A stretch of DNA of 18,165 nt, from the NCBI GenBank assembly GCA_013362835.1, contig JABFVJ010000500.1, positions 1-18,165 on the forward strand, given 5' to 3'. Numbering within the stretch: the first letter of the stretch is position 1; every line of letters starts with the position of its first letter. The DNA comes from Nonomuraea sp. GTDB lineage: Bacteria > Actinomycetota > Actinomycetes > Streptosporangiales > Streptosporangiaceae. Shown here one piece after another: positions 10,878 through 18,165 of the stretch. The translations under genes and the position numbers were made by a program. The notes beneath the pieces are model-generated. The model saw only the letters and a list, made by a program, of their open reading frames with translations, made no database searches and had not been told where the DNA came from.

Positions 10878-12626
10878 ATGACGACCCTGTTGCCGTACGT
10901 TTCCACTCCCCAAGACCTGCGTGCCCTGCCCGCCGAGCTGCTGCCGGGCCTCGCCCGCGAGATCCGCGAATTCCTGATCGACAAGGTGAGCGCCCGCGGC
11001 GGCCACCTGGGCTCCAACCTGGGCGCGGTCGAGCTCACGATCGCCCTGCACCGCGTCTTCGACTCGCCAGGCGACGCCATCGTCTTCGACACCGGGCATC
11101 AGGCGTACGTCCACAAGCTGCTCACCGGCCGGCGCGACGACTTCGACGCGCTGCGCTGCCGGGGCGGCCTCAGCGGCTACCCGAGCCGGCACGAGTCCGT
11201 CCACGACCACGTCGACAACTCCCACGCCTCCACCGCGCTGGCGTACGCCGACGGCATGGCCAAGGCGCGCGGGCTCACCGGCGGGGCCGCGCGGGCGGTG
11301 GTCGCCGTGGTCGGCGACGGCGCGCTCACCGGCGGCCTGGCCTGGGAGGCGCTCAACAACCTGGGCGCCGCGCCGCGACGGCCCGTCATCGTCGTGCTCA
11401 ACGACAACGGCCGCTCCTACGCCCCGACCCACGGCGGCCTCGCCGACCACCTGAGCCGCCTGCGCACCGCCGCCGACGTGACCGTCTTCGAGAACCTCGG
11501 CCTCCACTACCTCGGCCCCGTCGACGGCCACGACGTCGGCGCGCTGGAGTCGGCCATGCGCGCCGCCCGCGAGCTGCGCGCCCCCGTCGTGATCCACTGC
11601 GTCACCCGCAAGGGCCACGGCTACCACCCCGCCGAGCGCGACCTCGACGAGCACCTGCACGCGATCCCCGTGACCGATCCGGCCACCGGGCTGCCGCTCG
11701 CCCCCGGCACGACCACCTGGACCCACGCCTTCGCCCGCCATCTGTGCGTGCTCGGCGAGCGCCGCGACGACCTGGTGGCGATCACGGCCGCCATGCCGGG
11801 GCCGACCGGGCTGGCCGCGTTCGGACGGCGGTTCCCCGGGCGGATGTTCGACGTCGGCATCGCCGAGCAGCAGGCGCTGGTCTCGGCCGCCGGTATGGCC
11901 ATGTCGGGGCTGCACCCCGTGGTCGCCCTCTACGCCACGTTCCTCGGCCGCGCCTTCGACCAGGTGCTGATGGACGTCGCGCTGCACCGGCTGCCGGTGA
12001 CGCTGGTGCTCGACCGGGCCGGGATCACCGGCCCCGACGGGCCGAGCCACCACGGCATGTGGGACCTCGCGGCGCTCGCCCTGGTGCCCGGCATGCGGGT
12101 GGCCGCGCCGCGTGACGCGCCCCGGCTGTGCGAGCTGCTGGAGGAGGCGGTCGAGCACGACGGCCCCACGGCGCTGCGGTTCCCCAAGGCGGCCGTCGAG
12201 GCGGAGATCCCGTCCGCGGGCGGCGCGGGCGACGTCGACGTGCTCTCCGCGAGCGGCCAGGACGTCCTGGTGGTGGCGATCGGGCCGATGGCCGAGCCGT
12301 GCCTGGAGGCGGGGGCCATGCTGTCGGCGGCCGGGGTGGGCGTGACCGTCGTCGATCCCCGCTGGGCGATCCCGGTCTCCGCCGACCTGCGCAAGCTGGC
12401 CCGCGCGGCCCGGCTGGTGGTGACCGTCGAGGACGGTCTCGCCGCCTCGGGAGCCGGCGCGCTGCTCAGGCAGGAGTGCGGGCCGGGCCGCCACGTCGTC
12501 AATCTCGGCCTGCCGCGCGAGTTCGTCGCGCACGGGAGCCGGGCCGGGTTGCTCGCCGAGGCCGGTCTCACCGGTCACGGCATCGCGTACACCGTTCGAA
12601 GGGAGCTCAACAGGTGGCAGCGGTAG
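10878..12626 (+). CDS. dxs: 1-deoxy-D-xylulose-5-phosphate synthase
   Basis: A 582-residue thiamine-diphosphate enzyme making DXP from pyruvate and glyceraldehyde 3-phosphate, the flux-controlling entry to the MEP pathway. Family motifs are [18 protein letters not shown] (41-58), [16 protein letters not shown] (70-85), the ThDP motif [16 protein letters not shown] (146-161), YLGPVDGHD and [11 protein letters not shown] with the catalytic Glu331. It is about 40-60 residues shorter than typical housekeeping Dxs, mostly around residues 250-285 where the linker before the second domain is short; key residues remain. The frame is open from 10800, but ATG 10878 with AGGGGA 4 nt upstream is the likely start. 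Its stop lies inside ispG, which overlaps by 13 nt. The setting suggests a pathway-dedicated second Dxs. Confidence 0.93.
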   Translation: MTTLLPYVSTPQDLRALPAELLPGLAREIREFLIDKVSARGGHLGSNLGAVELTIALHRVFDSPGDAIVFDTGHQAYVHKLLTGRRDDFDALRCRGGLSGYPSRHESVHDHVDNSHASTALAYADGMAKARGLTGGAARAVVAVVGDGALTGGLAWEALNNLGAAPRRPVIVVLNDNGRSYAPTHGGLADHLSRLRTAADVTVFENLGLHYLGPVDGHDVGALESAMRAARELRAPVVIHCVTRKGHGYHPAERDLDEHLHAIPVTDPATGLPLAPGTTTWTHAFARHLCVLGERRDDLVAITAAMPGPTGLAAFGRRFPGRMFDVGIAEQQALVSAAGMAMSGLHPVVALYATFLGRAFDQVLMDVALHRLPVTLVLDRAGITGPDGPSHHGMWDLAALALVPGMRVAAPRDAPRLCELLEEAVEHDGPTALRFPKAAVEAEIPSAGGAGDVDVLSASGQDVLVVAIGPMAEPCLEAGAMLSAAGVGVTVVDPRWAIPVSADLRKLARAARLVVTVEDGLAASGAGALLRQECGPGRHVVNLGLPREFVAHGSRAGLLAEAGLTGHGIAYTVRRELNRWQR

Positions 12627-13729
12627 ATCTCGGGCTGCCCGTACGACATCGGGTTCGGCGGGCGTCCAGGCAGGTCATGGTGGGGTCGGTGCCGGTGGGG
12701 GGTGACGCGCCGGTGTCCGTCCAGTCGATGACGACGACGGTCACCGCCGACGTCGACGCCACCTTGCGGCAGATCGCGGAGCTGACGGCGGCCGGCTGTC
12801 AGATCGTCCGCGTGGCCGTGCCGACGCAGGACGACGCCGACGCGCTGCCGGCCATCGCGCGGAAGTCGCAGATCCCGGTGATCGCCGACATCCACTTCCA
12901 GCCGCGTTACGTGTTCGCGGCGATCGAGGCGGGCTGCGCGGCGGTACGCGTCAATCCCGGCAACATCAAGAAATTCGACGACAAGGTGGGCGAGATCGCT
13001 CGGGCGGCGTCCGACGCGGGGGTGCCCATCCGCATCGGGGTCAACGCGGGCTCGCTCGACCCCCGGCTGCTGCGCAAGCACGGCAAGGCCACGCCCGCCG
13101 CGCTGGTCGAGTCGGCGCTGTGGGAGTGCTCGCTGTTCGAGGAGCACGGCTTCCGCGACCTCAAGATCTCCGTCAAGCACCACGACCCGCAGGTGATGGC
13201 GGCCGCCTACCGGCTGCTCGCCCGGAGCTGCGACTATCCGCTGCACCTCGGCGTCACCGAGGCGGGCCCCCTCATGCAGGGCACGATCAAGTCGGCGGTC
13301 GCGTTCGGGATCCTGCTCGACGAGGGCATCGGCGACACGATCAGGGTCTCGCTGTCCGCGCCTCCGGTGGAGGAGGTCAAGGTCGGGATCGGCATCCTCG
13401 AGTCGCTGGGGCTGCGGCGGCGGGGCCTGGAGATCGTCTCGTGCCCGTCGTGCGGGCGGGCCCAGGTCGACGTCTACGGCCTGGCCGAACGCGTGACGGC
13501 GGCCCTCGACGGGTTCCCCCACCCGCTGCGGGTGGCCGTGATGGGCTGCGTGGTCAACGGGCCGGGCGAGGCCAGGGAGGCCGACCTCGGGGTGGCGTCC
13601 GGCAACGGGAAGGGGCAGATCTTCGTCAGGGGCGAGGTGGTCAAGACCGTCCCCGAGTCGCGGATCGTGGAGACGCTGGTCGAGGAGGCCCTGCGGCTGG
13701 CCGAGGGCGAGGGCGGGACCGAGGGCTGA
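12614..13729 (+). CDS. ispG: 4-hydroxy-3-methylbut-2-en-1-yl diphosphate synthase
   Basis: A 371-residue IspG (GcpE), the penultimate MEP enzyme, converting MEcPP to HMBPP with a 4Fe-4S cluster. The N-terminal TIM-barrel block has [20 protein letters not shown] and [17 protein letters not shown]. The cluster ligands are Cys277 and Cys280 in [13 protein letters not shown] and Cys312 in [10 protein letters not shown], with Glu319 as the expected fourth ligand. GTG 12614 is chosen because GGGAG lies 8 nt upstream and the protein then begins as family members do ([20 protein letters not shown]). It overlaps the dxs end by 13 nt, so the two are co-translated. It ends before a strong hairpin. Together with IspH it supplies both iron-sulfur exit steps of the pathway. 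Confidence 0.95.
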   Translation: MAAVDLGLPVRHRVRRASRQVMVGSVPVGGDAPVSVQSMTTTVTADVDATLRQIAELTAAGCQIVRVAVPTQDDADALPAIARKSQIPVIADIHFQPRYVFAAIEAGCAAVRVNPGNIKKFDDKVGEIARAASDAGVPIRIGVNAGSLDPRLLRKHGKATPAALVESALWECSLFEEHGFRDLKISVKHHDPQVMAAAYRLLARSCDYPLHLGVTEAGPLMQGTIKSAVAFGILLDEGIGDTIRVSLSAPPVEEVKVGIGILESLGLRRRGLEIVSCPSCGRAQVDVYGLAERVTAALDGFPHPLRVAVMGCVVNGPGEAREADLGVASGNGKGQIFVRGEVVKTVPESRIVETLVEEALRLAEGEGGTEG

Positions 13730-13737
13730 CGTCGAAG

Positions 13738-13781
13738 GGCCGGGCGATGTCCCTGACGGAGGAGTGGGACATCGCCCGGCC
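13738..13781. terminator. Strong convergent terminator after ispG
   Basis: GGCCGGGCGATGTCCC pairs perfectly with GGGACATCGCCCGGCC: a 16-bp stem with a 12-nt loop. It starts 9 nt after the ispG stop and lies 52 nt beyond the end of the convergent protease gene. It can insulate the isoprenoid island from the protease in both directions. Confidence 0.8.
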
Positions 13782-13832
13782 GCGAAGCCCAGGGAGGAGG
13801 GGGTCTCTTCACCCTGGACGTCTGATGACGGG

Positions 13833-15212
13833 TCAGATCGCCTGCCAGAGCGCGGGCACGTTCGGGGGCTCCCAGCCCGTCTGGGCGGTGTGGCCCTGGA
13901 GGCAGCGGTAGGTCGAGCCGCCGTACGTCACGGTCGCGCCGGTCGCGTACGTGGTGCCCGCGGCCCAGGTGCCGCCGGGAGGCGTCGAGGTGACGGTCGG
14001 CGTGCTGGTCGGGCCGGGGCCGCCGCCCTGGGTGGCGAGGGTCAGGCCGTAGGTGGACAGGATCTCGTTGACCGGCTGGAAGTACGTCGTGCCGCCCGAG
14101 CTGCAGTTGCCCGAGCCGCCCGAGGTCACACCCTGGGCCTGGTCACCGGAGATGAACGAGCCGCCGGAGTCGCCGGGCTCGGCGCAGACGTTCGTCCGCG
14201 TCACGCCGGAGACGGTGCCCTCCTGGTAGGTGACGCTGGTGTTGAGCTGCTGGACCGAGCCGCAGTGGTAGCCGGTGGTCGAGCCGGCGCGGCAGATCGC
14301 CGAGCCGACCTGGGCGACGGTCGAGCCGCGTACGGGCAGGATGCCGGCGCTGTAGCCGTAGACCACGCCGGTCGGGGTCCACTGGGAGTTGACCTCGATG
14401 TAGGAGTAGTCGTTGCCGGGGAAGGACGAGCCGCGGAAGGTGCCCTGGGCGACCCGGTTGGAGCCGGACGTGGACGATCCCGCGGTGCCGCAGTGGCCGG
14501 CGCTGACGAAGCCGCCCTGCGTGCCGGCCCGGGTCACGGAGAAGCCGACCGAGCAGCGCGTGCCGGCGCCGATGTAGTAGGCGTCGCCGCCCCGGACGTC
14601 GTAGAAGAGCTGGGGCTTCTCGTTCGAGCGCACGACGCGTACGGCGGAGGTGTCGGCGCCGCTGGCCTTGACCCAGGCGGCGGCCTTGGCGGGGCTGGAG
14701 CTGAGGACGACGACCGTGTTGTCGACGATGTCGACGTACCAGACGGGGGCCGTCTTCGGGGCCTTGGACGCGGCTGCGTCGAGGGTGGCCTTGGCCTGGT
14801 CGAGGCTGCTCAGCGAGCGGCCGACCACGCGGGCCTGCACGCCGGCCTTGGCGATGGCGGCCACCTGCGAGGCGTCGGTGGTCGCGGTGACGGGGGTGGA
14901 GGTCGGGCCGGTCACCCAGGAGCCGGCGTAGGAGGTGCCTAACTGGGCGCGCAGGGTGGGTTCGAGGTTGGCTGCCGCGGCCTCGTTGACCAGGCGCGTC
15001 TCGGCCTGCTGGCCGGTGATGCCGAGATCACGGGTGAGGGCGTCGACCAGGCCCTGTGGCGGATCGGCCACGGCCTCGGCGTTGGCCTGGGCGATGGCGT
15101 AGGGGCTGTCCTGCTGGGCCGTCGCGCCCCGGGCCGCGAAGGCCAGGGCGGGGACGCTGATCAGGGTGACGGCGATCGCGATGCCCGCCGTCACGGTCTT
15201 TCTGGGGAGCAT
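13833..15212 (-). CDS. Secreted streptogrisin-like S1 protease with prodomain and C-terminal CBM5/12-type module
   Basis: A 459-residue preproprotease. A signal peptide (MLPRKTVTAG, hydrophobic to about residue 27) precedes an alpha-lytic-protease-type prodomain (about 45-205). The mature chymotrypsin-fold domain begins near YDVRGGDAYYIG. The catalytic triad is His240 in SAGHC, Asp268 in GNDYSYIEV and Ser349 in GDSGGSF. Cysteines at 220/241, 307/317 and 343/370 fit the three streptogrisin disulfides. A Gly/Pro/Thr linker (396-414) leads to a C-terminal module (about 415-457) with TWAAGTTYATGATVTYGG and GWEPPNVPALWQ, typical of CBM5/12 chitin-binding modules. This suggests a protease targeted to chitin or similar polymers. 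GAGGAG lies 8 nt before ATG 15212. A perfect TTGACA at 15284-15279 lacks a -10 at normal spacing. Confidence 0.93.
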   Translation of the reverse strand: MLPRKTVTAGIAIAVTLISVPALAFAARGATAQQDSPYAIAQANAEAVADPPQGLVDALTRDLGITGQQAETRLVNEAAAANLEPTLRAQLGTSYAGSWVTGPTSTPVTATTDASQVAAIAKAGVQARVVGRSLSSLDQAKATLDAAASKAPKTAPVWYVDIVDNTVVVLSSSPAKAAAWVKASGADTSAVRVVRSNEKPQLFYDVRGGDAYYIGAGTRCSVGFSVTRAGTQGGFVSAGHCGTAGSSTSGSNRVAQGTFRGSSFPGNDYSYIEVNSQWTPTGVVYGYSAGILPVRGSTVAQVGSAICRAGSTTGYHCGSVQQLNTSVTYQEGTVSGVTRTNVCAEPGDSGGSFISGDQAQGVTSGGSGNCSSGGTTYFQPVNEILSTYGLTLATQGGGPGPTSTPTVTSTPPGGTWAAGTTYATGATVTYGGSTYRCLQGHTAQTGWEPPNVPALWQAI

Positions 15213-15288
15213 TTGTGAGTCTCCTCGCGTACAAGGGGGGTGCCGCCACCGTACGAGCCCGAACACGAGGAGTGGTCGTGTCAAAAGA

Positions 15289-15310
15289 CCCCTATCACGG
15301 TGATATGGGG
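15289..15310. promoter_or_regulatory. Palindrome TATCAC-G-GTGATA flanked by CCCC/GGGG
   Basis: A 13-base dyad with 6-bp perfect arms around a central G (15293-15305), extended by CCCC on the left and, after one extra T, GGGG on the right. It lies in the 165-bp gap between the divergent protease and alcohol dehydrogenase genes, just upstream of the sigma-B-like promoter match. It is a good candidate operator for either gene. Confidence 0.45.
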
Positions 15311-15315
15311 AGGTT

Positions 15316-15339
15316 GTTTGGAGCTGTATGTGGGGGTAT
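15316..15339 (+). promoter_or_regulatory. Sigma-B-type promoter match
   Basis: GTTTGG (15316-15321), 12 bases, then GGGTAT (15334-15339) fits the sigma-B-family consensus GTTT-N14-16-GGGTAT, counting from the end of GTTT to GGGTAT (14 bases). It lies 38 nt before the alcohol dehydrogenase ATG, allowing a short leader. The match is seen directly; use by a stress sigma factor is inferred. Confidence 0.5.
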
Positions 15340-15377
15340 GCGGCATTTGTGCCGTCCGAATCCCACCTGGAGGCGTC

Positions 15378-16559
15378 ATGAAGGCCGTCACCTGGCACGG
15401 CAAGCGGGACGTACGGGTCGAGGAGGTCCCCGACCCGGCCATCAAGGAACCCAACGACGCGGTGATCAGGGTGACGAGCAGCGGCATCTGCGGCTCGGAC
15501 CTGCACCTTTACGAGGTGCTCGGCCCGTTCATGGCCGAGGGCGACGTCCTCGGCCACGAGCCGATGGGCGTCGTCGAGGCCGTCGGGGCGGCCATCACGA
15601 ACATCAGGCCCGGTGACCGCGTCGTCATCCCGTTCAACATCTCCTGCGGCCACTGTCACATGTGCGGCATGGAGCTGTACGCGCAGTGCGAGACCACCCA
15701 GGTCAAGGAGCAGGGCATGGGAGCCGCGCTGTTCGGCTACACCAGGCTCTACGGCCAGGTCCCCGGCGGCCAGGCCGAGTACCTGCGGGTGCCCGAGGCC
15801 CAGTTCGGCCCGATCAAGGTGCCCGAGGGGCCGCCCGACGAGCGGTTCCTGTTCCTGTCCGACGTGCTGCCGACCGCCTGGCAGGCCGTCGCGTTCGCGC
15901 ACATCCCGGACGGCGGCAGCGTCACCGTCTTCGGACTCGGGCCCATCGGCCAGATGTGCGCCCGCATCGCCCGCCACCTCGGTCACCGCGTGATCGGCGT
16001 GGACGGCGTCACCGAACGCCTGGAGCTGGCCCGCCGCCACGACATCGAGGTCGTCGACGCGAGCGAGGTCTCCGACGTGCCGGGGGAGATCCGGCACCGC
16101 ACCTCGGGACGCGGCACCGACTCGGTGATCGAGGCCGTCGGCATGGAGGCGCACGGCTCACCGGCCGCCAAGATCGCCCAGACGCTCACCGGGCTGCTGC
16201 CCGACGCCGTGGCCGCGCCGCTGATGTCCCACGCGGGCGTCGACCGGCTCGCCGCGCTCAACCAGGCCATCGACGCCGTACGGCGCGGCGGGGTCATCTC
16301 GGTCATCGGCGTCTACGGCGGCATGACCGACCCGATGCCCATGCTGCGCATGTTCGACAAGGGCATCACGCTGCGCATGGGCCAGGCCCACGTCCGGCGG
16401 TGGATCAGCCGGCTGATGCCGCTCGTGACCGACGACAGCGATCCGCTCGGCGTCATGGACCTCACGACGCACCGCATGCCGCTGGAGGAGGCGCCGAAGG
16501 CGTACGAGATGTTCCAAAAGAAGGCGAACGGGGCCGTCAAGATCCTGCTACAGCCCTGA
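15378..16559 (+). CDS. Zinc-dependent alcohol dehydrogenase (MDR family)
   Basis: A 393-residue medium-chain dehydrogenase. Catalytic-zinc motifs are Cys38 in GICGSD and His60-Glu61 in GHEPMGVVEAVG. The structural zinc site is Cys90, Cys93, Cys96 and Cys104 in SCGHCHMCGMELYAQC. The Rossmann motif is GLGPIG (186-191), and the following strand ends in VIGVDG, whose Asp favours NAD over NADP. The long insert after the structural site and MLRMFDKGITLRMGQAHVRRW near the C-terminus are typical of the subgroup related to glutathione-independent formaldehyde dehydrogenases, but the substrate is unknown. ATG 15378 has GGAGG 4 nt upstream. A sigma-B-like promoter lies 38 nt before the start. An epimerase-family gene follows 41 nt downstream, so the two form an operon. 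Confidence 0.92.
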   Translation: MKAVTWHGKRDVRVEEVPDPAIKEPNDAVIRVTSSGICGSDLHLYEVLGPFMAEGDVLGHEPMGVVEAVGAAITNIRPGDRVVIPFNISCGHCHMCGMELYAQCETTQVKEQGMGAALFGYTRLYGQVPGGQAEYLRVPEAQFGPIKVPEGPPDERFLFLSDVLPTAWQAVAFAHIPDGGSVTVFGLGPIGQMCARIARHLGHRVIGVDGVTERLELARRHDIEVVDASEVSDVPGEIRHRTSGRGTDSVIEAVGMEAHGSPAAKIAQTLTGLLPDAVAAPLMSHAGVDRLAALNQAIDAVRRGGVISVIGVYGGMTDPMPMLRMFDKGITLRMGQAHVRRWISRLMPLVTDDSDPLGVMDLTTHRMPLEEAPKAYEMFQKKANGAVKILLQP

Positions 16560-16600
16560 TCAGGGGTTTCGCGGCAGGGAGCGCGGGCAGCGGTGCGGGC

Positions 16601-17650
16601 ATGAGAGTGGTGGTGGTCGGGGCTACCGGCAATGTCGGCACGAGCGTGGTGCGCGCGCTGTCCGCGGACGACAAGGTCACGTCGATCGTCGGGGTGGCCC
16701 GCAGGTTGCCGGGGTGGCACGTCGACCGCACCGAATGGCGGCAGGCCGACGTGGCCACCGGCGACCTGGCACGGATCTTCGAGGGCGCGGACGCGGTCGT
16801 GCATCTCGCCTGGCTGTTCCAGCCGACCAGGGACCCGTCGGTGACCTGGCGGGCGAACGTGCTGGGCAGCATGCGGGTGTTCAGGGCCGTCGCGGAGGCC
16901 GGGGTGCCCGCGCTGGTCCACGCCTCGTCGGTGGGCGCGTACTCGCCGGGGCCGAAGGACCGGCCCGTGGACGAGAGCTGGCCGACGCACGGCTGGCCGG
17001 GGGCGGCGTACGGGCGGGAGAAGGCGTACGTGGAGCGGGTGCTCGACGTGTTCGAGCACGACCACCCGGCGATCCGCGTGGTGCGGATGCGGCCGGGGTT
17101 CATCTTCCAGCGGGTGGCGGCCACCGAGCAGCGCCGCCTGTTCGCCGGACCGCTCGTGCCGCGGCGGCTCGTACGCGCGGGGCGCATCCCGTTCGTGCCC
17201 GACATCCCTGGACTGCGGTTGCAGGTGCTGCACGCCGACGACGCGGCGGAGGCGTACCGGCTGGCGGTCACCAGGACCGTGTCGGGGGCGTTCAACCTGG
17301 CGGCCGAGCCCGTGCTCGACCCCGAGGACCTGGCCAAACTCCTCGGCACCCGTACGCTGCCGGTCACGCCGTGGCTGGCGAGGACGCTGATGGCGGCGGG
17401 CTGGCACCTGCGGCTGGTGCCCGCCTCCCCGGGGCTGCTCGAACTGGCCCTGCGGATCCCCGTCATGAAGACCGAGAAGGCCAGGGAGGTGCTGGGCTGG
17501 CGGCCCAGGCACTCCTCCTGGGACGCCATGCGCGAGCTGCTGGACGGCCTGCACGACGGGGCCGGCATGGAGACCGCGCCGCTCGCGCCCGACGGGGGGC
17601 CGGTCGGCCGGGTCAAGGAGCTCGCCACCGGGATCGGCAGGAGGCCGTAG
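16601..17650 (+). CDS. NAD-dependent epimerase/dehydratase-family protein (extended SDR)
   Basis: A 349-residue extended short-chain dehydrogenase/reductase. The nucleotide motif GATGNVG (7-13) opens the Rossmann fold; the active-site pattern is Ser110 in HASSVGAYS with Tyr137 and Lys141 in AAYGREK. RPGFIFQR and QVLHADDAAEAYRLAV match substrate-domain blocks of NAD-dependent epimerase/dehydratases. The substrate cannot be inferred; the C-terminal 60 residues, with LRIPVMKTEKAREVLGWRP, are common to actinobacterial members acting on nucleotide sugars or similar compounds. ATG 16601 gives the canonical N-terminus MRVVVVGATG but has only a weak ribosome site (GCGGGC next to the start). Its closeness to the alcohol dehydrogenase suggests a shared transcript and possibly successive redox steps. 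Confidence 0.88.
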   Translation: MRVVVVGATGNVGTSVVRALSADDKVTSIVGVARRLPGWHVDRTEWRQADVATGDLARIFEGADAVVHLAWLFQPTRDPSVTWRANVLGSMRVFRAVAEAGVPALVHASSVGAYSPGPKDRPVDESWPTHGWPGAAYGREKAYVERVLDVFEHDHPAIRVVRMRPGFIFQRVAATEQRRLFAGPLVPRRLVRAGRIPFVPDIPGLRLQVLHADDAAEAYRLAVTRTVSGAFNLAAEPVLDPEDLAKLLGTRTLPVTPWLARTLMAAGWHLRLVPASPGLLELALRIPVMKTEKAREVLGWRPRHSSWDAMRELLDGLHDGAGMETAPLAPDGGPVGRVKELATGIGRRP

Positions 17651-17747
17651 GAAGACGTGTAAAGTCGCGCCTCCAGGGAAAAAGTAGTCACCACTGCGTA
17701 TGGTCCAGAGGCGTGGCCTGCGTGTCGTGACGACACGAAGGATCGAC

Positions 17748-18165
17748 ATGGGCCTGCTTCTCAACGAGCCCTTCACCCTCCACGACGTCACGAAGCTCCG
17801 GCGCGCGGTCGCCGAACAGGCCGAAGGCTGCGGGCTGAACGGCCCCCGGCTGGACGACTTCGTCCTCGCCGTGCACGAGAGCGTCGTCAACGTCGTGGAG
17901 CACGCGGGCGGGCACGGGCGGCTCGCCCTGTGGACGGTCGACGGCATCATCCGCGCCGAGACCGCCGACGAGGGGGCGGGCATCCCCGAGTCGCGGCTCA
18001 ACGGGTGCGCGCGGCCGTCCGACCTCCGTTACACCGGGCGCGGGATCTACCTGATCCGGCGGCTGTGCGACAACGCGGACTTCCGTACCGGTCCGGACGG
18101 GACCAGGGTCAGGCTGACCATGCGCCTGCCGCGCAGACCGCCCCGGCGGGTGATGAAGCGGATCA
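17748..18165 (+). CDS. HATPase anti-sigma-factor-type serine/threonine kinase, 3' end cut
   Basis: At least 139 residues of a GHKL-fold ATP-binding protein of the RsbW/SpoIIAB type, which bind a sigma factor and phosphorylate a STAS antagonist. The N-box is AVHESVVNVVEHAG, with Glu44 and Asn48. The G1-like box is TADEGAGIP (72-80), with Asp74, and the lid/G2 region is YTGRGIYLIRRLCD (95-108). The protein runs off the right edge but is near the family's usual length of 130-150. ATG 17748 is supported by AAGGA 5 nt upstream; GTG 17727 is an in-frame alternative. It follows the epimerase gene by 97 bp and may have its own promoter. No sigma-factor gene is visible. Confidence 0.85.
   Translation, partial: MGLLLNEPFTLHDVTKLRRAVAEQAEGCGLNGPRLDDFVLAVHESVVNVVEHAGGHGRLALWTVDGIIRAETADEGAGIPESRLNGCARPSDLRYTGRGIYLIRRLCDNADFRTGPDGTRVRLTMRLPRRPPRRVMKRI

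Noticed and set aside
10866..12578. A 570-codon minus-strand open frame
   Set aside because: It is the shadow of dxs, whose motifs and ribosome site are clear on the plus strand.
15279..15284. Perfect TTGACA on the minus strand upstream of the protease
   Set aside because: No acceptable -10 lies 16-19 bp downstream. The nearest TAnnnT-like box (TACGGT, 15253-15248) is 25 bp away, so no promoter was called.

Overview
The window is GC-rich, densely coding DNA with GTG/TTG-tolerant starts and strong purine ribosome sites, typical of a filamentous actinomycete. The geosmin synthase, the family 2B encapsulins and the streptogrisin-type protease all fit a soil, spore-forming actinobacterium, perhaps of the Streptosporangiales. 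That rank is a guess from protein flavour, not something proven here.

Layout. Bases 1-1006 (minus) hold a SAM-dependent O-methyltransferase cut by the left edge and a four-helix membrane protein directly upstream of it. Bases 1419-2193 (plus) hold a tandem pair of paralogous small secreted proteins. Bases 2393-2890 (minus) encode a secreted NlpC/P60 hydrolase that converges on them across a strong hairpin. Bases 3347-3724 (plus) encode a lone STAS-domain protein whose 3' end overlaps the end of the next gene.

The centrepiece is 3706-13729, an isoprenoid island read outward from one 125-bp divergent promoter region. On the minus strand, in transcription order, lie a trans-polyprenyl diphosphate synthase, IspH, two different family 2B encapsulin shell proteins with a cyclic-nucleotide-binding-like insert, and a full-length two-domain germacradienol/geosmin synthase. 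On the plus strand lie Dxs and IspG. The set covers entry to the MEP pathway (Dxs), its two iron-sulfur exit steps (IspG, IspH), prenyl chain elongation, the terpene cyclase, and a predicted two-component protein shell. The inference is that geosmin, or its FPP supply, is made in or on a nanocompartment. Characterised family 2B shells are best known with 2-methylisoborneol synthase, so a geosmin synthase as the partner is the notable point.

Right of a perfect 16-bp convergent hairpin lies a secreted S1 protease with a C-terminal chitin-binding-type module (minus). Divergent from it is a plus-strand pair: a zinc alcohol dehydrogenase with a sigma-B-like promoter match, and an NAD-dependent epimerase/dehydratase-family protein. 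The window ends inside a HATPase anti-sigma-factor-type kinase. The STAS protein and this kinase are the two protein types of a partner-switching system, but they are about 14 kb apart, so a direct partnership is unproven. No tRNA, rRNA, CRISPR array, insertion sequence or integrase was seen.
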